A stretch of DNA of 64,000 nt, taken from contig CAWFCG010000003.1 in NCBI GenBank assembly GCA_963814315.1, positions 620,001 to 684,000 of the forward strand. The letters are read 5' to 3'. The notes beneath the pieces are model-generated. The model did no database searches and had not been told where the DNA came from. It saw only the letters and a list, made by a program, of their open reading frames with translations. This DNA is from JAFMJV01 sp963814315 (GTDB lineage Bacteria; Chloroflexota; Limnocylindria; Limnocylindrales; CSP1-4). The position numbers and the translations under genes were made by a program. Position 1 is the first letter of the stretch, and every line of letters starts with the position of its first letter. Positions 57,958 through 64,000 of this stretch are shown here, piece after piece.

Positions 57958-58290
57958 TTAGCCGGTACGGGGTCGGATCTCGCCGCCATCGGGCGGCGGG
58001 CGTGGAGGGGTCGACGCCAGACCGCTGCTGACGATGGCGATGCCGATCCCCAGCCAGGAGAACGCGGAGGCCCACAGGAGGCTGTAATCGCCGATGTAGA
58101 GGATGTCGCCGACGCGAGCGCCGATGGCTTGGCCCGTGAGGGCACCCAACACGGCGCCCGCCAGGACGGCGGGGAGATGCCAGCCCAGGTTGCCGCGCAC
58201 GAACACGTAGATGCTGGTATGGAAGGCACCGGTCAGCAGCGATAGCACGAATGCCGGTTGAAGCACGAAAGTCGCGAGCCCCTGGTCCAC
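57958..58290 (-). CDS. small integral membrane protein
   Basis: A 110-residue protein starting at the GTG at 58290. It has three hydrophobic segments: FVLQPAFVLSLLTGAFHTSI, WHLPAVLAGAVLGALTGQAI and DYSLLWASAFSWLGIGIAIV, with a Pro-rich polar tail (STPPRPPPDGGEIRPRTG). The N-terminal SLLTGAFHTSIYVFVRGNLG and later ARVGDILYIGD are coherent. No family is recognised with confidence. It follows mnmA by 20 bp in the same direction, so it is probably translated from that transcript. The upstream part of its frame lies inside mnmA and is shadow. Confidence 0.5.
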   Translation of the reverse strand: MDQGLATFVLQPAFVLSLLTGAFHTSIYVFVRGNLGWHLPAVLAGAVLGALTGQAIGARVGDILYIGDYSLLWASAFSWLGIGIAIVSSGLASTPPRPPPDGGEIRPRTG

Positions 58291-58309
58291 GCGGCGCCCG
58301 GCGGTCTGG

Positions 58310-59416
58310 CTAGGCGGCCGTGGCCGTGCGTTGGATCCGGCCGCCACCGATGACACCATCGAGGTCGTCGTAAAAGACGGCCGCCTGACCGGGCGCCGGA
58401 GCCCAGGCAGGCCGGTCCAGCTCCACGAGCCAGGCGCCAGCCGCGGATGGGCGAACGCTTCCAGGGATGGGCTCGGCTCGGTGACGGATGCGAACGCGCG
58501 CGCGGAAAGGCCCACCAGGCCCGGCGTCGATGAACGTAACCTCGTCCAGCTCGAAGCGCTGCCGATACAAGTCCTCCCGCCGCCCCAGGGTGACGAGGTT
58601 CGCGCCGGTGTCGATGGTGGCCACGTACTGGCGCTCACCAAGCGCGACACCAAGCCCACTGCGCTGGCCGATGGTGTAGGCCGGGGCGCCGGCGTGCTGG
58701 CCTACGCTGTTCCCGTCGGCGTCCACGAGTGGGCCCGCGGTGGGCTGCCAATCGGTCCGCTGCTGCAGCTCGACGCGATAGTCACCATCACGTACGAAGC
58801 AGATCTCCTGGCTTTCGGGCTTGTCGGCGGTGATCAATCGATGACGACGCGCCAGTGCCCGGACCTGAGGCTTGGTCAGCTCGCCCAAGGGGAAGCGGGT
58901 GTGGGCTAGCTGCTCCTGTGTCAAGCCGTAGAGGAAGTAGGTCTGGTCCTTGTCCGCGTCCCGCCCAGCGAGCAGCCGGTAGCGTGGTGGACCCTCCCTG
59001 GTTGCGTCGACCTCGATCCTGGCATAGTGCCCGGTCGCCACTGCTTCGCAGTCGTACAGGTGACGGGCGCGGCCCAGCAGGGCACCGAACTTCACCGTCG
59101 AGTTGCAGTCCACGCAGGGACTCGGCGTACGTCCCTCGAGGTAGGCGGCGAAAAATGGCTCCAGCACCCCGGCGCTGAACTCTCGTTCCAGGTTCAGCAC
59201 ATAGAAGGGGATGCCGAGCTGCCCAGCCACACGCCGGGCATCCTCAGCGGCATCGAGCGAGCAGCAGGAGCGGTTGTTGGCGCTGTAGGTATCGGCGCCA
59301 TCGTGCAGCCGCATCCACACCCCCACGACGTCGTGGCCGGCTTCGAGCAACAAGGCAGCAGCGGCTGAGGAATCGACGCCACCGGACATGGCCGCCAGGA
59401 TGCGCTGGCGCGTCAT
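58310..59416 (-). CDS. mnmA: tRNA-specific 2-thiouridylase MnmA
   Basis: A 368-residue enzyme that puts the 2-thio group on U34 of tRNAs for Lys, Glu and Gln. The PP-loop is RILAAMSGGVDSSAAAALLL. The catalytic cysteines are in EGRTPSPCVDCNSTVKFGAL and the second in ESQEICFVRDGDYR. Further conserved segments are AVATGHYARI, ADKDQTYFLYGLTQEQLAHT and YTIGQRSGLGVALGERQYVA. A CCSL motif (NRSCCSLDAAEDA) is present near residue 49. The ATG at 59416 probably overlaps the true stop of the upstream cysteine desulfurase gene, which supplies its sulfur. Confidence 0.96.
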   Translation of the reverse strand: MTRQRILAAMSGGVDSSAAAALLLEAGHDVVGVWMRLHDGADTYSANNRSCCSLDAAEDARRVAGQLGIPFYVLNLEREFSAGVLEPFFAAYLEGRTPSPCVDCNSTVKFGALLGRARHLYDCEAVATGHYARIEVDATREGPPRYRLLAGRDADKDQTYFLYGLTQEQLAHTRFPLGELTKPQVRALARRHRLITADKPESQEICFVRDGDYRVELQQRTDWQPTAGPLVDADGNSVGQHAGAPAYTIGQRSGLGVALGERQYVATIDTGANLVTLGRREDLYRQRFELDEVTFIDAGPGGPFRARVRIRHRAEPIPGSVRPSAAGAWLVELDRPAWAPAPGQAAVFYDDLDGVIGGGRIQRTATAA

Positions 59417-60590
59417 GCCTCCGGCTCCCGCCTGCCCCGCTGAGCCGAGCCTGGCCCGCGCGTAGCCGCTTGATGGTCCGCGGCAGCACGGACAGTGCCG
59501 CCTCGATGTCCTCATCGCTGCTGGTGCGTCCCAGCGAGATGCGCAACGCGCCGCGTGCTTCCATCGGCGGGTAGCCCATGGCGCTCAGCACATGCGACGG
59601 CTCGGTCGAGCCGCTGGTGCAGGCCGAGCCGGTGGAGCAGGCGATGTCTTCGAGGTCGAGGCCGATGACGATGTCATCACCGGCCACGTCACGCACGATG
59701 ACCGAGAGCGAGTTGGGCAAGCGCTTCTCGGGATGGCCGGTGAGCTCCACGCCGTCGATCGCCAGCAGCGCATCACGCAGCCGATCACGGCGCGCACGCA
59801 CGGCGACGACCACCAGCTCACGCTCGGCGGCAGCCAGCTCGAAGGCGGCCGCCATCCCGACCGCCCCGGCGACGTCCTCCGTGCCGGCCCGTCGGTAGCG
59901 CTCCTGGCTGCCACCGTGGAGCTGAGGCAGGATGGCGGTGCCTCGACGGATCCACAGTGCGCCGACACCCTTGGGGCCCTCCACCTTGTGGGCGGCGAAG
60001 GAGACCAGGTCGGCACCGAGGGCCGCGACGTCGAAGGTCAGCCAGGCGGCCCCTTGCACGCCATCCACATGCACGCGAGCGCCGGACCCGGCGCGGACCC
60101 GCTCGATCAGCTCTGCGAGCGGCTGGATGGTGCCGACCTCGTTGTTGGCCGCCTGTAGGCTCACCAGGATGGTCTTCTCCGTCAGCGCCGCGGTGAGCTC
60201 ATCCGGGTCCAGCCGCCCATAACGGTCGACGGGCAGCTTCCGGACCTCGAAGCCGAACTTCTCCAACAGCAGGCACGACTCCAACACGGCCTTGTGCTCC
60301 ACCGCGGTGGTGATGATGCGGTGGCCTTCTGCCTTGCCCGCCCAGGCGGCTCCCTTGATGGCGAGATTGATGGCCTCGGTGCCACCACTGGTGAAGACGA
60401 TGGCGCGAGGCTCCGCGCCGACGGCATGGGCCATGCGCTCGTGGGCCTCATCGAGAGCCAGTCGGGCACGTCGGCCGGGTGCGTGGGGCGACGATGGGTT
60501 GGCTCCCGAGCCGCGCAGGTGCGGCAGCATCTCCGCCAGCACCTCGGGGCGAAGTGGCGAAGAGGCGGCGTGGTCGAGATAGACGGTCAC
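59244..60590 (-). CDS. cysteine desulfurase, 3' end probably frameshifted
   Basis: A NifS/IscS-type pyridoxal-phosphate enzyme. The N-terminus MTVYLDHAASSPLRPEVLAE, the cofactor lysine in LVSFAAHKVEGPKGVGALWI and the catalytic cysteine in IACSTGSACTSGSTEPSHVL are standard. It would give sulfur to MnmA and perhaps to iron-sulfur clusters. After LPRTIKRLRA the open frame continues for 60 Arg/Ser-rich residues deep into mnmA, to 59244. Adding one base near 59465-59480 instead gives an end at TGA 59413-59415, overlapping the mnmA start by ATGA as in most neighbours. That reading yields about 392 residues, the usual size. Confidence 0.88.
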   Translation of the reverse strand: MTVYLDHAASSPLRPEVLAEMLPHLRGSGANPSSPHAPGRRARLALDEAHERMAHAVGAEPRAIVFTSGGTEAINLAIKGAAWAGKAEGHRIITTAVEHKAVLESCLLLEKFGFEVRKLPVDRYGRLDPDELTAALTEKTILVSLQAANNEVGTIQPLAELIERVRAGSGARVHVDGVQGAAWLTFDVAALGADLVSFAAHKVEGPKGVGALWIRRGTAILPQLHGGSQERYRRAGTEDVAGAVGMAAAFELAAAERELVVVAVRARRDRLRDALLAIDGVELTGHPEKRLPNSLSVIVRDVAGDDIVIGLDLEDIACSTGSACTSGSTEPSHVLSAMGYPPMEARGALRISLGRTSSDEDIEAALSVLPRTIKRLRAGQARLSGAGGSRRHDAPAHPGGHVRWRRFLSRCCLVARSRPRRRGGVDAAARWRRYLQRQQPLLLLARCR

Positions 60591-60613
60591 GGCACGATCG
60601 TAGCGCGAGGCTC

Positions 60614-62545
60614 CTAACGGGCCGCCGCGCGCTCCCGACCACCGGCTCGCCGCAGATCGTCATCGCGGCCACGTTCACGCCGGCGGTCGTGCTGTGAGAG
60701 CAGACGCTTGCGCATGCGGATGGATCCGGGCGTGACCTCCACCAGCTCGTCGGCGGCGATGAACTCGATGGCCGATTCCAGCGTCATCGTCGGCGGCGGC
60801 GTGAGTCGCAGCGCGTCGTCATGACTGTGGGTACGGATGTTGGTCAGCTTCTTCTCCTTGGTGGGGTTGACGTCCATGTCACCCGGTCGTGAGTTCTCAC
60901 CCACGATCATGCCCTCGTACACCTGCACGCCGGCGCCGATGAGCAGCATCGAGCGCTCCTGCAGGTTGAAGAGCCCGTAGGCGTTGGAGGTCCCGCCACG
61001 ATCGGAGACGAGCACGCCACTGGTGCGGTGCTCGACCTCACCAGCCCAGGGTCCATAACCTTCGCCGATCTGGTGCATCAGGCCGGTCCCGCGGGTCTCG
61101 GTCAGGAACTGGCCGCGATAGCCGACCAGACCGCGCGTGGGCATGACGGCTTCGATGCGGGTGCGCCCGTCGGCGTCGGTGGTCATCTGCTCGACGCGGG
61201 CGCGGCGGGCGGCCAGCGAAGCGGTAACGGTCCCGATGTGTTCCGGCGGGATGTCGATGCTGACACGCTCGTAGGGCTCGTGGATCTCGCCCTCGACCTG
61301 GTGCAGCAGGACCTCAGGTCGAGAGACCTGCAGCTCGAAGCCTTCGCGCCGCATCTGCTCGATCAGCACCGCCAGCTGCAGCTCGCCGCGGCCGCGCACC
61401 TCGAACGTCTCGGCTGAGCCGGTGGGACGGAACTCGATGCTGACGTTGCCCAGCACCTCGCGCTCCAGGCGGGCACGGATCTGTCGTGACGTCAGGAACC
61501 GGCCCTCGCGCCCCGACAGCGGTGAAGTGTTGACGCCGAAGGTCATGCGCAACGTGGGCTCATCCACCGAGAGGCGCGGCAGCGGGCGCGGGTCGGCGGG
61601 GTCCGTTATGGTGTCACCGATGGTGATCTCCGGCAGGCCTGCCACGGCCACGATGTCACCGGGTCCCGCTTCGCTGATCTCCACCAGCTCGATGCCCTGG
61701 GCGTGTGTCAGCGAGGTGACCGACCCGTCCAGGCGGACCACCCGACCGGGTTCGACCGAGCCATCGACCGTCTCCTCTTCCCGGCGCAGCACGGCGATGC
61801 GCCCACCCATGCGGATGTGGCCGTTGCGGATGCGACCGATGGCCATCCGGCCGACGTAGTCGTTGGCGCTGAGGTTGGTCACGAGGAGCTGCAGGGGGGC
61901 ATCCGGCGTGAAGACTGGTGCCGGCGTGTGGTCGATGAGCAGGTCCATCAGCGGCTGCAGGCTGGTGCCCGGCTCCCCGAGGTCGAGCGTGGCGGTGCCA
62001 GTGCGCGCATTGGTGTAGACGATGGGGAATTCGATCTGGTGCTCGTCGGCGCCGAGGTCCATGAATAGCTCGTACACCTTGTCAAGGACGACTGCCGGGC
62101 GCGCATCGCCGCGGTCGATCTTGTTGATGGCGACGATGACCGGCAGGCGTCGCTCCATGGCCTTGGACAGCACGTAGCGCGTCTGTGGCAGTGGGCCCTC
62201 CGCCGCGTCCACCAGGAGCAGCACCGAATCGACCATCAGCAGGCTGCGTTCGACCTCACCACCGAAGTCGGCATGGCCTGGGGTATCGACGATGTTGAGC
62301 CGGACGCCGCGATAGTCGATGCCGGTCTGCTTGGCCAGGATGGTGATGCCTCGCTCGCGCTCGAGGTCCCCCGAATCCATGATCCGTTCAGCTACGACCT
62401 GATCGACGCGGAAGGCGCCCGATTGGCGCAGCATGGCGTCGACCAGGGTGGTCTTGCCGTGGTCGACGTGCGCCACGATGGCCACGTCCCGCAGGTCGTT
62501 GCGGGTGGCCTCGACGGACAGGTGCTTGGAAGGGGTCATCGCCAT
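60614..62545 (-). CDS. typA: translational GTPase TypA/BipA
   Basis: A 643-residue ribosome-associated GTPase for stress-time 50S assembly and growth at low temperature. The G domain has VAIVAHVDHGKTTLVDAMLR, RERGITILAKQT, IVDTPGHADFGGEVERSLLM and IVAINKIDRGDARP. Domain II follows with LTHAQGIELVEISEAGPGDI. The later TypA-specific region has YRGQFLTETRGTGLMHQIGE and GPWAGEVEHRTSGVLVSDRG, plus ALRLTPPPTMTLESAIEFIA. The C-terminus is a basic Arg-rich tail (about 50 residues) with ERGRDDDLRRAGG. Length is somewhat above the usual 600. Start taken at 62545. Confidence 0.97.
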   Translation of the reverse strand: MAMTPSKHLSVEATRNDLRDVAIVAHVDHGKTTLVDAMLRQSGAFRVDQVVAERIMDSGDLERERGITILAKQTGIDYRGVRLNIVDTPGHADFGGEVERSLLMVDSVLLLVDAAEGPLPQTRYVLSKAMERRLPVIVAINKIDRGDARPAVVLDKVYELFMDLGADEHQIEFPIVYTNARTGTATLDLGEPGTSLQPLMDLLIDHTPAPVFTPDAPLQLLVTNLSANDYVGRMAIGRIRNGHIRMGGRIAVLRREEETVDGSVEPGRVVRLDGSVTSLTHAQGIELVEISEAGPGDIVAVAGLPEITIGDTITDPADPRPLPRLSVDEPTLRMTFGVNTSPLSGREGRFLTSRQIRARLEREVLGNVSIEFRPTGSAETFEVRGRGELQLAVLIEQMRREGFELQVSRPEVLLHQVEGEIHEPYERVSIDIPPEHIGTVTASLAARRARVEQMTTDADGRTRIEAVMPTRGLVGYRGQFLTETRGTGLMHQIGEGYGPWAGEVEHRTSGVLVSDRGGTSNAYGLFNLQERSMLLIGAGVQVYEGMIVGENSRPGDMDVNPTKEKKLTNIRTHSHDDALRLTPPPTMTLESAIEFIAADELVEVTPGSIRMRKRLLSQHDRRRERGRDDDLRRAGGRERAAAR

Positions 62546-62595
62546 GGGAGTCTGGATTGTCGCACGCATCGGGCGAGTGCCCCTATGCTGGCGGC

Positions 62596-63486
62596 GTGAA
62601 GGTTCGCGAACCCGTCGCCCGCCCCCTTGACGTCGTGGCCGTGGAGCTGCTGCTTACCACGTCACAGGCATTCCTGGTGGGCGTCCTGATGTACCTGGCG
62701 ATCGGCGTCTGGGATGACCGTGGGGTCGGCGTCGGCCCGGTGGCGGTGATCTTGGCACTGTTGGGCCTGGCGGTCGGCGGCTCCTGGCTCTACTGGCTCC
62801 TGGGCGGTGTCGGCTGGCCGATGGCGGCGGCCAACGTGCCGGTGGCCATGTTCCTTGGCTTCATGCTGGTGCTGGGCTGGTTCGGCGAGGACCTCTTCCG
62901 TGTCCCGGGTGTGCCCCTGCTCATGGCTGTGCTGGCCGCCGGATACGGTGTCGTCTGCGGCGTCTTCCTTGACTCACCCCGCCGCTGGCGCTGGGATCAA
63001 CGCCAGAAGCTACGCCCCGGCACGACGGTTCCGCGGGTATCGGCGACCACCCAGGCCGTGGTGGCACAGATGCCACGTTCATTGCCGGCACGCCCGTGGC
63101 GCGGGCCAGATAACAGCGATCTGGCGGCGCGCATCGAGCGGTCGGCGCCGGCAGGGGTCGAACCGAGCGGCGACGTGGGCATCCCCTACCCTGCTGGTGG
63201 CTCGGTCGATGCCGGAGCCTCAGCCGACGCGGTGGACGCGGCTGCCGCGCCCGGTCGCGAGCCCGCCAGCGATGGCCTGTCCGCGGATGCTCCCGACGAG
63301 GGAGACGCTCCGCCGGTGAGCCCTGCGGCGGGGGCGGGCATCCCCGAGAGCGATGGCACCATCGAGCTGCCGACCTCGGTCGAGCCACGAGCGCAGCGCT
63401 CGCCGTGGGCCTGGGCGGCGCCGCCCGAGTGGAACCGCGATGAAGATGACGAGGCGATGGGCCACGGCTCGTCGAGGCGCTCATGA
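62596..63486 (+). CDS. membrane protein with long disordered C-terminal tail
   Basis: A 296-residue protein starting at GTG 62596. The N-terminal 110 residues form four membrane helices (VELLLTTSQAFLVGVLMYLA, GPVAVILALLGLAVGGSWLY, WPMAAANVPVAMFLGFMLVL, LLMAVLAAGYGVVCGVFLDS). The rest is Pro/Ala/Asp-rich and probably disordered in the cytoplasm, ending EWNRDEDDEAMGHGSS. No family is recognised. It faces typA head to head with about 50 bp between them and overlaps the next gene by ATGA at 63483-63486. Confidence 0.65.
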   Translation: MKVREPVARPLDVVAVELLLTTSQAFLVGVLMYLAIGVWDDRGVGVGPVAVILALLGLAVGGSWLYWLLGGVGWPMAAANVPVAMFLGFMLVLGWFGEDLFRVPGVPLLMAVLAAGYGVVCGVFLDSPRRWRWDQRQKLRPGTTVPRVSATTQAVVAQMPRSLPARPWRGPDNSDLAARIERSAPAGVEPSGDVGIPYPAGGSVDAGASADAVDAAAAPGREPASDGLSADAPDEGDAPPVSPAAGAGIPESDGTIELPTSVEPRAQRSPWAWAAPPEWNRDEDDEAMGHGSSRRS

Positions 63487-64000
63487 CGGTCGGCGCGGTC
63501 ATCGTGCCCGATGGCGTGGAAGAGGCCCTCGCCGATGCTACTGGACGCACCGCGGTCCGGCGCATCGTGGACTCGGCGTGGGCCGGCGGTGCCATGCCCA
63601 TCGTGGTCGTGGCAGCGGATCCTGATGACCGCATCGCGGCCACCTTGCAGGATCTCCGGCCGTCGTCGTCGACCCCGGGCGTGCCTCCGGAGTCCGGACC
63701 TACCGCCTGGGAGCTGAAGCGGCCTCGTCACTGGTGCATGAGACCAGCGCCGTGCTGCTGTGGCCGGGCCGCATGACGTGGGCCGACCCTGAAACCGCCA
63801 CCTCACTCATCGAAGCCCATGGTCGCGCCCCCGGGATGGTGACGCGGCCGCGGCGCGCCGGTGAACCAGGCTGGCCGGTGCTGCTCCCGATCGACCAGGT
63901 GGCAACCGTCCTGGCTGGGCCAGGTGGGACGGTGGAGGCCGCGCTGGATGAGAACAGGATCACCTTGGTCGAGCTGGGCGATCCCGGATCCGTGTTGGGA
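63483..64000 (+). pseudogene. MobA-like nucleotidyltransferase, one-base frameshift and cut by window edge
   Basis: The ATG at 63483 overlaps the upstream stop. The frame reads MTVGAVIVPDGVEEALADAT, GRTAVRRIVDSAWAGGAMPI and VVVAADPDDRIAATLQDLRP and then turns into a Cys/Arg/Ser-rich tail stopping at 63776. Shifting by one base near 63660 gives RPVVVDPGRASGVRTYRLGA, then LVHETSAVLLWPGRMTWADP, RPRRAGEPGWPVLLPIDQVA and onwards to the window end. This is a MobA-like NTP-transferase pattern (PVLL-P-I after a GR-PGM segment). It may link molybdopterin to GMP. The missing base is probably an assembly error, as with the other frameshifts. Confidence 0.6.

Overview
The window is GC-rich bacterial chromosome with two clearly different halves. 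The gene set and order from about 13.3 kb onward (moaC/moeA, der, ispH, plsC, cmk, rluB, scpB/scpA, nadK, tlyA, dxs, xseA/xseB, efp, mltG, ruvX, an FtsA-like ATPase beside a baseplate-J-like protein, alaS, mnmA, typA), the F420-type oxidoreductases and the absence of outer-membrane genes fit a single-membraned Chloroflexota-like bacterium, perhaps of the Limnocylindria kind. This is an inference from content and style; no marker gene settles it.

Left part, 1 to about 13.3 kb: an accessory region. It holds small secreted or membrane proteins, a frameshifted flavin/F420 oxidoreductase gene, and two tandem copies of an ECF sigma factor plus membrane anti-sigma-like cassette (7.1-10.3 kb). The outer domain of both anti-sigma-like proteins recurs in a free secreted protein at 0.5-1.0 kb. 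Next come phage-like leftovers: a terminase-small-subunit-like gene, a 12-bp tandem repeat, a small membrane protein, and a serine recombinase that has lost its catalytic domain and whose reading frame ends inside a tRNA-Arg(CCU) gene. That tRNA is the likely boundary of an old integrated element.

Middle, 13.3-28.2 kb: a thiol-disulfide set (glutaredoxin-like protein, CcdA, TlpA-like thioredoxin), dCTP deaminase and NrdR, the molybdenum cofactor genes mogA/moaB-moaC-moeA, an HtrA protease, OsmC, a pyridoxal-phosphate decarboxylase, and a TetR regulator facing a Ddn-type nitroreductase gene across a promoter with two tandem operator palindromes. A tRNA-Pro(GGG) lies at 28.1 kb.

Right part, 28.2-64 kb: almost all minus strand, tightly packed housekeeping genes covering glycerophospholipid synthesis, isoprenoids (dxs, ispH), chromosome segregation (scpA/scpB, xerD), translation (der, efp, alaS, mnmA, typA, rluB, tlyA), exonuclease VII, and cell-wall and envelope functions. 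Translational coupling through ATGA overlaps is the rule in this genome and helps fix many starts.

Four genes (LLM oxidoreductase, a small secreted protein at 11.8 kb, the cysteine desulfurase 3' end, and a MobA-like transferase at the right edge) each become intact if one single base is added back. That shared direction points to assembly deletion errors or recent decay and should be settled before these genes are called pseudogenes.
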